Below are positions 15,280 to 23,312 of a stretch of 27,399 nucleotides of DNA, piece by piece (the first letter of the stretch is position 1; each line of letters opens with the position of its first letter). Below the pieces are notes generated by a model that worked only from the letters and a program-made list of their open reading frames with translations, was not told the DNA's origin and did no database searches. A program made the translations under genes and the position numbers. Origin of the DNA: Bacteroidales bacterium (GTDB lineage Bacteria > Bacteroidota > Bacteroidia > Bacteroidales > F082); assembly GCA_016285355.1 (NCBI GenBank), contig JAEEQP010000049.1:1-27399 (forward strand). Direction: 5' to 3'.

Positions 15280-16152
15280 TTACAAAATATTACAAACCTG
15301 TTCCTTAATCTTCTCCAATTCGTCCTTCATCTTGACGACGAGTTTTTGGATGTTCACCTCGTTGGCCTTCGAACCCAATGTGTTGATTTCGCGGCCCATC
15401 TCCTGACTGATAAACCCGAGTTTCTTGCCTGCCTGGTCGTCGTCGCAGCTCTCGTTGAAGTAGTTGCAATGCTGGCGCAGGCGCACCTTTTCTTCGGTTA
15501 TGTCCAATTTCTCCAGATAATAAATCAGTTCTTGTTCGAAACGGTTCTCGTCGTATTGTCCAGCCGTAGTCAGTTCGCTGAGGTTCTTTGTCAGGCGTTG
15601 TTTGATTACGTCGTGGCGGGTCTTTTCGTAAGGCTCCACTTCGGCGAGATAGCCAAGTATCAGTTCCACGCGATGCAACAGGTCTTTCTTTAAGGTATTG
15701 CCCTCCTGGATGCGGAAGCCGTCGACAATGTCCAAAGTTTGGTCAAGGGTCTCGGCCACCTTGGCGACGAAGGCTTCATCGTAATTCTCCACTGGCACAT
15801 TGAAAATGCCCGGCATCCTGAAAAGAGTGGCCGCCATATCGCTCGCAGGCGGAATGCCCAACTCGGACGAAATCGCCTCAATCTGTTCTTTGTAGGCTTT
15901 CACAATGTCCTTGTCAATATGATAAGTCTGGGTCAGGTCTGTATCGGTGACCGTAATCACCACATCAATCTTGCCGCGCTGCAACTTGGCTCCGATGGCA
16001 TTACGGAAATTCAACTCGGCAAAGCGAAGCTCGTTGGGCAACTTCACCTGAAGATCCAACTGCTTGCTATTCAATGTCTTGATTTCAACAACAATTTTTT
16101 TGGAATGATAAGTCTGCTCGGCAACGCCGTAGCCCGTCATGGAACGAATCAT
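15280..16152 (-). CDS. yicC: YicC-family endoribonuclease
   Basis: This 290-aa protein belongs to the YicC/YloC family. The N-terminal signature MIRSMTGYGVAE is complete, with EIKTLNSKQLDLQVKLP following, and the C-terminal domain (DUF1732) shows RFEQELIYYLEKLDITEEKVRLRQH and a late LGFISQEMGREINTLGSKAN. Family members are RNA-cleaving enzymes involved in RNA turnover. The start lies 18 bases past the stop of the lipoprotein gene upstream, so readthrough from that gene is possible. It is followed by gmk and nadD, a conserved neighbourhood. Confidence 0.93.
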   Translation of the reverse strand: MIRSMTGYGVAEQTYHSKKIVVEIKTLNSKQLDLQVKLPNELRFAELNFRNAIGAKLQRGKIDVVITVTDTDLTQTYHIDKDIVKAYKEQIEAISSELGIPPASDMAATLFRMPGIFNVPVENYDEAFVAKVAETLDQTLDIVDGFRIQEGNTLKKDLLHRVELILGYLAEVEPYEKTRHDVIKQRLTKNLSELTTAGQYDENRFEQELIYYLEKLDITEEKVRLRQHCNYFNESCDDDQAGKKLGFISQEMGREINTLGSKANEVNIQKLVVKMKDELEKIKEQVCNIL

Positions 16153-16170
16153 AATATGCCTCTTTAATTT

Positions 16171-17214
16171 TTATTCCTCCCTGAATCCCCAAGGTTTGCC
16201 GAAAATATCCACTTGCGTATTGGCCGAAATGAGAACATCTTTTGTCAAATTGATTCTTGAGGAAAACACGCCGTAGCCGCCATTGATATTGGTATAATCG
16301 GGAACAGTTTGGGAGAAACTGCCGGTATTGGAATTCACCTGAATATAGTTGAAAAGCTCATCGCCACCTGCGGCAAGGAAAAGCTCAATCGGATGATCAT
16401 CACCTGGGTAAGCACCGAAATGACGCACTACATCAATGGTATCCCCACCAATGGCCTCCGTCAAAAGCGTGAACAACAGATTTTCACCATAGATGAAATA
16501 AGAAATATTGTTCTCAATCAGCAACTCGTCAACACTTTTTACGCCAAATGTATGATTCACGCTTTTTACAACTTCAGGACCGCCACTTTTCTTCTCCCTA
16601 TATTTAAACACCATTTTCATCTCGTAAAAAGCCGCATTGTCGGCCAATCTGAAACGGATTCTCCCAGTGCCATCGCTGGGTTTGGCCTTAAACGAAAGCT
16701 GAGAAGCCAGGATAGAAAAAGCCTCGCCACCCACAATTCCGGTCTCGCCAGAGATGGTATCGTTGCCTTTTACCACCTCCAACCTATAGTTGTATATTGT
16801 ATTATTTGAGTTGACATTAACGTGTTCAGTGGTGTAATACACTTTCTGGTCGGGAGAATAGAAAACACCCTCCTGCTTGTTATGCACCGTAATGGTGTCG
16901 AGCACTAAAACACGGCCTGTTGGTGTATATTGGTTACCATAGACGTTCTTGTACTCAATGATTCGGGCGTCAAGCTTGCCTGGATAGTTGCAAGAGTCTT
17001 CAATCAGCGCAATCTCGTTGGCATTGATAAGATTATCGTTACTGCCCGAAAAGGCCCTGTTGATTCTGATGAAGTTAGTGTCTTTAGTGGCATCGAGCAA
17101 GCCGTAAATCACAGGAATGTCCTTGTAGTCGGCATAAAGTTCCACATCGGTAGTGCAGGAGGCGAAAAAGCCCAAAAGCACTGTCAATGAAAGGAAAAAC
17201 TGAATCTTTTTCAT
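16171..17214 (-). CDS. Lipoprotein of a Bacteroidetes-specific family (DUF4249-like), paralogue 1
   Basis: This 347-aa protein begins MKKIQFFLSLTVLLGFFASC, a lipoprotein signal with lipobox FASC, followed by TTDVELYADYKDIPVIYGLL. It is beta-rich, without membrane spans, and contains DSCNYPGKLDARIIE, TITVHNKQEGVFY and INGGYGVFSSRINLTK. The overall layout is reminiscent of DUF4249 lipoproteins, but I assign that family only tentatively. The next gene upstream encodes a clear paralogue with the same motifs in the same order. It has its own promoter element (17241-17248). An envelope or surface role is likely; the function is unknown. Confidence 0.75.
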   Translation of the reverse strand: MKKIQFFLSLTVLLGFFASCTTDVELYADYKDIPVIYGLLDATKDTNFIRINRAFSGSNDNLINANEIALIEDSCNYPGKLDARIIEYKNVYGNQYTPTGRVLVLDTITVHNKQEGVFYSPDQKVYYTTEHVNVNSNNTIYNYRLEVVKGNDTISGETGIVGGEAFSILASQLSFKAKPSDGTGRIRFRLADNAAFYEMKMVFKYREKKSGGPEVVKSVNHTFGVKSVDELLIENNISYFIYGENLLFTLLTEAIGGDTIDVVRHFGAYPGDDHPIELFLAAGGDELFNYIQVNSNTGSFSQTVPDYTNINGGYGVFSSRINLTKDVLISANTQVDIFGKPWGFREE

Positions 17215-17240
17215 CGGTATTATCTGTTTCTTAGAATTTG

Positions 17241-17248
17241 CAAAAATA
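17241..17248 (-). promoter_or_regulatory. -7 promoter element of lipoprotein paralogue 1
   Basis: The reverse strand reads TATTTTTG followed by C, matching TAnnTTTG, 26 bases before the ATG. It sits in the gap between the tandem paralogues. Confidence 0.5.
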
Positions 17249-17283
17249 GTTTTTTTTCTGATAGCAGGGTCGTTTTGAATAAA

Positions 17284-18333
17284 TTATTGCTCCAGGAAGC
17301 CCCACGATTCCTTGCCATAGAGGTCGCGCAAGGCAGTAGAGGAAAGCTTCACCGACTTCTCGATGGTGGTCCGCGAAGAGAACAAACCATAGCCGCCCGT
17401 AATGTTGGTGTAAGTTGAAATGAGGGCTATCGGGCTGTTCAGTTGCGCCTGATTTGCAATATAATAGTAGTTCAGTTCGTCACCTCCAGCACTGATGGAT
17501 ATGACAAAACCGTCAAAATAACGCACCACATTGGGATGGTTGGGATTGACAATAGTATCCCCGCCAATGGCATTGGCAAGAGCGTTAAACAACCAGTTTA
17601 AGGAGTACTCCTGATAATACGTGTTTCCAGTATTGTCAACTTTCTCGAAATCTTCAAGTGGCTTGGTACCGAATGAACGGCTGACATTTTTATACTTTAT
17701 CTCCTGTCCGGCCAACTTTTCGCGATAGTTGAACTGAATCTTGACATCGTAAAGGCTGCCCGAGCCGTCTGCCCTGAAGAGAATCTTTCCCAAATCATCC
17801 GTATGATTGATTTGGAAATTCGCACTGCCCGACACAATAGCGAATTCCTCATTGCCAACCATGCTGGTTTGGGCCGTGACCGTGTCGCCATCCGGCTTGA
17901 TGATGACGAGGCGGTATTTATATTTGCTCCCATTCGTGCCGGTATTGAACGGCTCTGTGGTGTAATAAACAACTTGATGGGGTGCATAAAAAGTGCCCTC
18001 CTGCTTGTTGTGGATGGTTATCGTGTCGAGGGCAAACTCACGGTGGGTGGGCTCGTATGGACCGCCATGGGAGTTCTTCAACTCGATGACGCGGACGTCA
18101 AGTTTGCCAGGATAGTTGCAAGAATCGTAAATCAAGGCGACTTCGTTGGCATTAATGGGATTGTCGTTTGTGCCACAAAAAGCGCGGGTGATCTTGACAT
18201 AATTGGTGTCGGCACGAGGATCAAGCATGGCATAAATGATGGTCACATCCTTGTAATCCGCATACATGTCGACATCTGTAGTGCATGAGACAAAAACAGA
18301 GATAAAAACAACGAAAATCAAGATAAAACGCAT
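17284..18333 (-). CDS. Lipoprotein of a Bacteroidetes-specific family (DUF4249-like), paralogue 2
   Basis: This 349-aa protein begins MRFILIFVVFISVFVSC, a lipoprotein signal with lipobox FVSC, followed by TTDVDMYADYKDVTIIYAML. It shares with the downstream gene the segments NDNPINANEVALI, DSCNYPGKLDVRVIE, DTITIHNKQEGTFY, VYYTTE, AIGGDTI, AGGDEL and GGYGLFSSR, so the two are tandem duplicates that have diverged. The start at 18333 is chosen because the longer frame begins upstream of the promoter element at 18367-18374. Function unknown; membership of DUF4249 is tentative. Confidence 0.75.
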   Translation of the reverse strand: MRFILIFVVFISVFVSCTTDVDMYADYKDVTIIYAMLDPRADTNYVKITRAFCGTNDNPINANEVALIYDSCNYPGKLDVRVIELKNSHGGPYEPTHREFALDTITIHNKQEGTFYAPHQVVYYTTEPFNTGTNGSKYKYRLVIIKPDGDTVTAQTSMVGNEEFAIVSGSANFQINHTDDLGKILFRADGSGSLYDVKIQFNYREKLAGQEIKYKNVSRSFGTKPLEDFEKVDNTGNTYYQEYSLNWLFNALANAIGGDTIVNPNHPNVVRYFDGFVISISAGGDELNYYYIANQAQLNSPIALISTYTNITGGYGLFSSRTTIEKSVKLSSTALRDLYGKESWGFLEQ

Positions 18334-18366
18334 GAATTGTATGTTGAAATAGTTTATTTGATATGG

Positions 18367-18397
18367 CAAAAGTAGTGTTTTTTTCTTTTCCCGCAAA
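18367..18397 (-). promoter_or_regulatory. Promoter of lipoprotein paralogue 2
   Basis: On the reverse strand TTTG (18394-18397) is followed by 19 bases and then TACTTTTG (18367-18374), a full match to the Bacteroidetes -33/-7 pattern. It diverges from the promoter of the PNGase F-like gene. Confidence 0.65.
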
Positions 18398-18415
18398 TTA
18401 TTTTGCAATTATTTC

Positions 18416-18423
18416 TATTTTTG
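18416..18423 (+). promoter_or_regulatory. -7 promoter element of the PNGase F-like gene
   Basis: TATTTTTG matches TAnnTTTG and lies 24 bases before the ATG at 18448. No -33 element is present at ideal spacing. Confidence 0.5.
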
Positions 18424-18447
18424 TCTCCAAATTAATCTCATCTAACT

Positions 18448-20991
18448 ATGAAAAGAATCACTTTATTCGCAGCTTTTTTCCTCATGGCCTTTGCAGCGAC
18501 GGCACAAGTGGAATACCTCTACGACTTCAACAGCCTCACTGAAGGCACGCAAAATCTCAACGGACAGGACGGCTGGAAAACGCACTATCAGACTGCAACC
18601 TCCTCGCAGGACTTCGACGTTAGCTACGTTTGCGGTTCCGACATGGCCCCCGATGAAAGCATGGCCATCTGGTATCCCTACGGCGGCTCAGGCGTAGGTC
18701 GCACGGCCACGCGCAAGGCCTCGTCCAACTTCAACTTCAGCTTCCAAGGCGGCGGCATCATGGACCTTGAAATGGACATGAACCGCACCTGGTGGGGCTC
18801 GTTCTTCGGCGTGGGCTTCGATGCTGACGGCGACGGTCACATCCTGCCCGGCATGACCGACCCCGATGGCGGCGTGTACCTCTTCATCAAGAGCCAAGGC
18901 GACAGTGGCCATGCCCGAGTGCACCTGCCCGATGGCAGCAACATACCCTTTGAATACGAGCAAGGCGGTTGGACGCGTTATAAAATGTCGTTCGACTTCA
19001 CGGCCTACGACGGCGCGGGTGCCGTGACGGTGTTCGTTAAACCTGGTTGCGAAGGCGAATGGATTCAGATGGCAGGTTGCACCAACGTCTGCATGAACCT
19101 CACTCCAGGCAGCGGCGACAAGAACGACTACCAAGTGTGGGACGGCGTCTTCTTCCACTCGCAAGGCGGCACAGGCGGCTTCGACAATCTCTTAGTGCGT
19201 CAGCAGCCCGACGGCAACGCCCAACTCATCGAAATGGCCGACATCCCGAACCAACTGATTTTCAACGAACCGATTACTCTGGAAGCCACTGCTTCATCAG
19301 GATTGCCGGTCAGCTTCGAGATGATGGAAGGTCCCGCCACCATCGACGGTAACATTTTGACTTTGACAGGTGAAACTGGCATCGTGAAACTGAAAGCCAC
19401 CCAAGCCGGCAACGCCAACTGGCTGCCCGCTCCCGATGTGGTGAAGAGCTTTGAAGTGGTCGATCCGTATGCATACGAGCCTGAGGTAAAGATTCGCCGC
19501 CCGTATGAAAGCACCAAAGTCTATATGGACCAAATCCACCCTATGCTGATTGTCGTCTCGGCCTATATCGAACATCCTGAAGTCATCAAATTCACCGACA
19601 TCACAGCGAGCGTTGACGGACAGGAAATCGCCTTGCAAACCGATTATCCCGAAGACTTCGACAACGGCTATTATTACGGTTTTTGGACCCCTACAAGCTT
19701 TGGTGACTTCAATTTGACTGTCAGCGTGACACAATCTGGCGACAAGACGACCACCTTCAGCAATAGCTTTGAAGTTACGAACCAGATTGAAAGCCAGTTT
19801 GATGTCGTGACCATGCACGGTGATTTGGTGTGTACCCCGAGCCAACATAGTGACCGTGGCGAATATATTTTCCCCTCACATGTGGGTGTAATCAACAACA
19901 TTATGGCGCATTTCGATTATAATTGCGTGAACGGCAACTGCGATACATACGACAGAATAGGTGGGGTGAAGATCCGCAACTATCGTGGCGAATGGATTGA
20001 ACTGTTCCGCTACATCACCCCCTTTGGCGTGCAGTGCCAAGACGATGTGGATGTGAGCGATTACACGACCATGCTGCAAGGCTTGGTGGAGATGGAGTAT
20101 TATATGGAGCTTTGGAACGGCAGTGGCTCCAATCCCAACTTGATTTTCAGTTTCACCAAAGGCACGCCTGATTACCTTTATACCGATATGGACGAAATCT
20201 GGTTCGACACCTACGCTTTCGGCGACTACGCCAACCAACAGCCTGTTCCTGCCGTGAACTATACCTTCAGCGACAAGGCACAAGCTGCCGAACTGAAAAT
20301 CACAACGACTGGCCACAATTGGAGCAGCGGCACCAATAACAGCTACAACACCGGCAACGCCGCCGAGTTTTACGAAGCAACCCATCACATTTTCGTGAAC
20401 GGCCAAAGCAAATATGACCAACACCTCTGGCGCACCTGTAGCCCTAACCCCGCAGGCTGTCAGCCCCAAAACGGCACTTGGGCCTACCAACGTAGCGGAT
20501 GGTGTCCGGGCAGCATCGGCATGGTGTGGGACTTTGACCTTTCGGAATACCTCGCTGCTGGTGAAGCCGAGTTGTTCTACCAATTCGACCCAACCTACTT
20601 AGACCTCTGCCATCCCAACCATCCCGACTGCATCGACGGCGTGACCTGCACTGAATGTGCTGCGCCCGACAATCCGGTTTTGCGCGTGGCGGGCAAAGTG
20701 GTCACCTTCAGTAACGACGAAGAATTACTAGTAAGCGTCCACGAAGCCCATACAGCACCTGCTTTCTCCGTTGAGATTTATCCCAATCCCGCCAAGGACC
20801 AGTTCACCCTCCGCACTGATTACGACAAGGGGGCAGTCAGCGTGATGATGCTCAACATGTACGGCCAAATGGTGATGTTCTTCACCGTCGAAGGCCAGCG
20901 CACTATTGATGTTAGCCGTTTACCTGCTGGTGTTTATACTTTGCAGATGCTGGGAGGAAGCGTGGTGACGCAGAAAATTATTATTGAATGA
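18448..20991 (+). CDS. T9SS-exported PNGase F-like peptide:N-glycosidase with lectin-like and Ig-like modules
   Basis: The 847-aa product has a signal peptide (MKRITLFAAFFLMAFAATA, then Gln), a LamG-like jelly-roll (about 21-255), two Ig-like modules (about 265-345 and 350-440), a PNGase F-like two-domain region (about 447-750) and a T9SS sorting domain (about 772-847, VEIYPNPAKDQFTL to GVYTLQMLGGSVVTQKIIIE). Against Flavobacterium PNGase F from memory, D502-R503 (CDTYDR) matches Asp60-Arg61, E554 and W556 (YMELW) match Glu118 and Trp120, E640 (AAEFYEATHH) matches Glu206, and R682 (QRSGWCPG) matches Arg248. Cysteine pairs 493/498 and 664/686 match two of its three disulfides; the third is absent. 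PNGase F releases N-glycans from Asn, so a role in attacking glycoproteins at the cell surface is likely. Confidence 0.85.
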   Translation: MKRITLFAAFFLMAFAATAQVEYLYDFNSLTEGTQNLNGQDGWKTHYQTATSSQDFDVSYVCGSDMAPDESMAIWYPYGGSGVGRTATRKASSNFNFSFQGGGIMDLEMDMNRTWWGSFFGVGFDADGDGHILPGMTDPDGGVYLFIKSQGDSGHARVHLPDGSNIPFEYEQGGWTRYKMSFDFTAYDGAGAVTVFVKPGCEGEWIQMAGCTNVCMNLTPGSGDKNDYQVWDGVFFHSQGGTGGFDNLLVRQQPDGNAQLIEMADIPNQLIFNEPITLEATASSGLPVSFEMMEGPATIDGNILTLTGETGIVKLKATQAGNANWLPAPDVVKSFEVVDPYAYEPEVKIRRPYESTKVYMDQIHPMLIVVSAYIEHPEVIKFTDITASVDGQEIALQTDYPEDFDNGYYYGFWTPTSFGDFNLTVSVTQSGDKTTTFSNSFEVTNQIESQFDVVTMHGDLVCTPSQHSDRGEYIFPSHVGVINNIMAHFDYNCVNGNCDTYDRIGGVKIRNYRGEWIELFRYITPFGVQCQDDVDVSDYTTMLQGLVEMEYYMELWNGSGSNPNLIFSFTKGTPDYLYTDMDEIWFDTYAFGDYANQQPVPAVNYTFSDKAQAAELKITTTGHNWSSGTNNSYNTGNAAEFYEATHHIFVNGQSKYDQHLWRTCSPNPAGCQPQNGTWAYQRSGWCPGSIGMVWDFDLSEYLAAGEAELFYQFDPTYLDLCHPNHPDCIDGVTCTECAAPDNPVLRVAGKVVTFSNDEELLVSVHEAHTAPAFSVEIYPNPAKDQFTLRTDYDKGAVSVMMLNMYGQMVMFFTVEGQRTIDVSRLPAGVYTLQMLGGSVVTQKIIIE

Positions 20992-21000
20992 TAATTGTTG

Positions 21001-21026
21001 GTAGAGACGGTGCATGCCGTCTCTAC
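21001..21026. terminator. Hairpin between the PNGase F-like and DUF4476 genes
   Basis: GTAGAGACGG (21001-21010) pairs perfectly with CCGTCTCTAC (21017-21026) across a six-base loop. No T-tract follows. It resembles GTAGAGACG-type intergenic palindromes, so it may be a dispersed repeat, an attenuator or an mRNA-end stabiliser rather than a full terminator. Confidence 0.5.
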
Positions 21027-21042
21027 ATAAACCTGATTTGAT

Positions 21043-21780
21043 ATGAAAAAACATCTGATTTTTGTCCTCATCCTGTTTATGGCCTTGCCCGGCATGGCAC
21101 AAGTGGCCACAATAAGGCCCAAACATGGTGGTCATCCTCACGGAAACTCCTCCTTGACCATTACCGCACCTCGCAACATGAACTATCATTTTTGGCTCTA
21201 TGTCGATGATGTGTTACAAAACGAGGAGCCTGTCCGTTCCATCTGCATCAACAATATAGGAGAAGACGACTTTTATATCCGTGTAGAGCTCGACAACCCA
21301 CTGCAAAACTGTGTAGGCCAACTCGTTGACCTTAGGCAATCCAAATCTTTTACCATCATCCAAGCCAACAACCTTTTCGGATTAGAGCCCACGCAAGCCC
21401 ATATCCGACCAGAACTGACGATGAACCTGATTACCGAGCAGCCTTATATCGTGAATGAAGAAACTGTCGTTCCGCCCATGCCGCATACGCCTTTCGGAAT
21501 GGACCAACAGGATTACGAAGATGCCTATCAACTGATTTCAGAGGAATCATTCGACAGCTCGAAATTAGCCCTCGCCAAACAAGTCATTTCATCCAACCCG
21601 ATGACTGCCAGTCAAATACTTGAAATCTGCAAATTGTTCTCCTTCGAAAGCAACAAGTTGGAGTTTGCTAAGTTCGCTTACACCAATTGTGTCGACAAAA
21701 ACAAATACTACTTGCTCAATGAAGCCTTTTCCTACAATTCCTCGAAACGCGAATTGGACGAGTATATCAAGGGACTTTAG
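21043..21780 (+). CDS. Secreted DUF4476-domain protein
   Basis: This 245-aa protein has a signal peptide (MKKHLIFVLILFMALPGMA, then Gln) and a beta-rich N-terminal part of about 100 residues (TITAPRNMNYHFWLYVDDVL). Its C-terminal DUF4476 domain covers about residues 155-243, with the characteristic tandem pattern EESFDSSKLALAKQ, LEICKLFSFESNKLEFAKFA, CVDKNKYYLLNEAFSYNSSK. The function of DUF4476 is unknown. The gene sits 51 bases after the PNGase F-like gene, separated by a perfect hairpin, so partial cotranscription is plausible. Its stop codon overlaps that of the convergent gene on the other strand. Confidence 0.85.
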   Translation: MKKHLIFVLILFMALPGMAQVATIRPKHGGHPHGNSSLTITAPRNMNYHFWLYVDDVLQNEEPVRSICINNIGEDDFYIRVELDNPLQNCVGQLVDLRQSKSFTIIQANNLFGLEPTQAHIRPELTMNLITEQPYIVNEETVVPPMPHTPFGMDQQDYEDAYQLISEESFDSSKLALAKQVISSNPMTASQILEICKLFSFESNKLEFAKFAYTNCVDKNKYYLLNEAFSYNSSKRELDEYIKGL

Positions 21781-22259
21781 AACATGTAGCGGATGCCCAA
21801 TGCGATGTCACCCCACTTGAAAACAGTGGAAGGAATCAGGTGGAAGTATGGGCGAATGTCTAATGAAAGCTGAATGGGGACGGCATCGAAATGATAGTCA
21901 ATACCGGCTTGACCAGCAACACCTATGAAAAATCCAGTGTTTGAATTCGAAGCGTCTGAATAGGTATAAAGTTCAAGTCTTGCACCAGCACCAACATACC
22001 ACCCAAGGTTTTGAACAGCTGGAATGTCATAATGCAGTTGATAAACACCCACCAAACCCAAAGAGCCAAGACCAAAGCCGTAGCTCTTGTAACCAAGGTC
22101 TACTTCCAAACGGTGGGGGCTACCAAGACTCGTTTGGTAAGAAATCTCAGCACCATAACCCTGACCACCGCCAATGCGGACACCAATAGCGTTGTTTTGT
22201 GCATTTGCAGCAAAGGCGAAGCCCATGATGGCCACCATGATTAACAATACTTTCTTCAT
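21777..22259 (-). CDS. Small outer-membrane beta-barrel protein
   Basis: This 160-aa protein has a signal peptide (MKKVLLIMVAIMGFAFAANA, then Gln) followed by alternating amphipathic strands: IGVRIGGGQGYGAEISYQTS, HRLEVDLGYKSYGFG, GWYVGAGARLELYTY, GFFIGVAGQAGIDYHF, IQLSLDIRPYF. It ends in IALGIRYMF with a terminal Phe, the usual signal for insertion by the BAM complex. The size suits an eight-stranded barrel. No specific function is apparent. It lies 45 bases after the M28 lipoprotein on the same strand with no clear promoter, so it may belong to the pyrG operon. Confidence 0.82.
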   Translation of the reverse strand: MKKVLLIMVAIMGFAFAANAQNNAIGVRIGGGQGYGAEISYQTSLGSPHRLEVDLGYKSYGFGLGSLGLVGVYQLHYDIPAVQNLGWYVGAGARLELYTYSDASNSNTGFFIGVAGQAGIDYHFDAVPIQLSLDIRPYFHLIPSTVFKWGDIALGIRYMF

Positions 22260-22304
22260 TTTGCTAAAAAATTGATTGATTATAAGTTATTGAAAATAAA
22301 TTGA

Positions 22305-23312
22305 TTATTCTTCATACACTACATTGACGAGTACTTCTCCCACAATACCCAGAGTCGTCTTGTCGATATGCTCAAGGTTGTCGTTCAAAGTATGCCACAC
22401 CTCGGGAAAACATCCGTTGCTGCTTGAGGGTTGCAAGTCGATGATGTCGATGGTCGGGATGCCCGCGATTTGGTTCATGGGGATATGGTCGTCGCTGACC
22501 ATGTTGCCTAACTCATTGGTAAAATACGGACGATAGCCCAAATCGGCGGCCTTGCGCCAGACCTTGTTGCTCACCCAAGCAGCGTAACCCTGAGAGTAAT
22601 ATTCCTTCGGGAAATTGGGATTGCTGCCGCCCACCATGTCCAAAAGAATGCCGTAATAAGCCTTATAGCCATACACATGCGGGTGCTTCGACCAATATTG
22701 CGAGCCCAAAGCCCAGTAATTGACCTCTTCCTCATAAAACTTTTCAGCGTCATTTTGATGCGGGCCATAATCCTCCAGGTCGAACAGAACAATGTCAATG
22801 CCAAGATGCTCGGGCAAAGGCTGCGTTTTGAACAATCGGGCGCATTCCATGAGCACACCTACCCCACTCGCGCCGTCGTTGGCACCGTCAATGGGCGTGT
22901 GCGTGTTGGCCGCATCGGGGTCATGGTCGGCGTATGGGCGCGAGTCCCAATGGGCGCAGAGCACGATACGTTTCTTGGCCTCGGGATGAAACACTCCCAC
23001 GATGTTTTGTCCGTCAATGCCTTTGTCATTAAACAGCCGTGTTCTAAAGTCTTGCACAATGACTGTGTCGGCAAATTCAGCGAGTTTTGCGGTAAGCCAT
23101 TCAGCGCAGTCGGCATGAGCCTGAGTCTCAGGCACACGCGGGCCGTAACTCGTTTGCTTGGCCACATACTGATAAGCCGAATCGGCGTTGAAATTCGGAA
23201 CCACTACAGATTTCTTAGGCTTTTCCGTAGTAGTTTGTGTTCCTTTGGGCTGCTTGTCGCCGCAGGAGGCCAACAAGAGGCATAATGCTATGATAATGAA
23301 TACCTTTTTCAT
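22305..23312 (-). CDS. M28-family glutaminyl-peptide cyclotransferase-like lipoprotein
   Basis: This 335-aa protein begins MKKVFIIIALCLLLASC with lipobox LASC. The M28 zinc-peptidase fold shows CAHWDSRPYADHD, the ligand motif DGANDGASG, FDLEDYGPH (Glu ligand and acid), and MVSDDHIPMNQIAGIPTIDII with the His ligand. These match animal-type glutaminyl cyclases (human ligands Asp159, Glu202, His330) and the Porphyromonas enzyme. Such cyclases turn an N-terminal Gln into pyroglutamate. The role fits this genome, where five signal peptides in the window leave Gln at position +1. Its ATG overlaps the pyrG stop (ATGA), so it is translationally coupled to pyrG. A plain M28 aminopeptidase is the alternative. 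Confidence 0.85.
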   Translation of the reverse strand: MKKVFIIIALCLLLASCGDKQPKGTQTTTEKPKKSVVVPNFNADSAYQYVAKQTSYGPRVPETQAHADCAEWLTAKLAEFADTVIVQDFRTRLFNDKGIDGQNIVGVFHPEAKKRIVLCAHWDSRPYADHDPDAANTHTPIDGANDGASGVGVLMECARLFKTQPLPEHLGIDIVLFDLEDYGPHQNDAEKFYEEEVNYWALGSQYWSKHPHVYGYKAYYGILLDMVGGSNPNFPKEYYSQGYAAWVSNKVWRKAADLGYRPYFTNELGNMVSDDHIPMNQIAGIPTIDIIDLQPSSSNGCFPEVWHTLNDNLEHIDKTTLGIVGEVLVNVVYEE

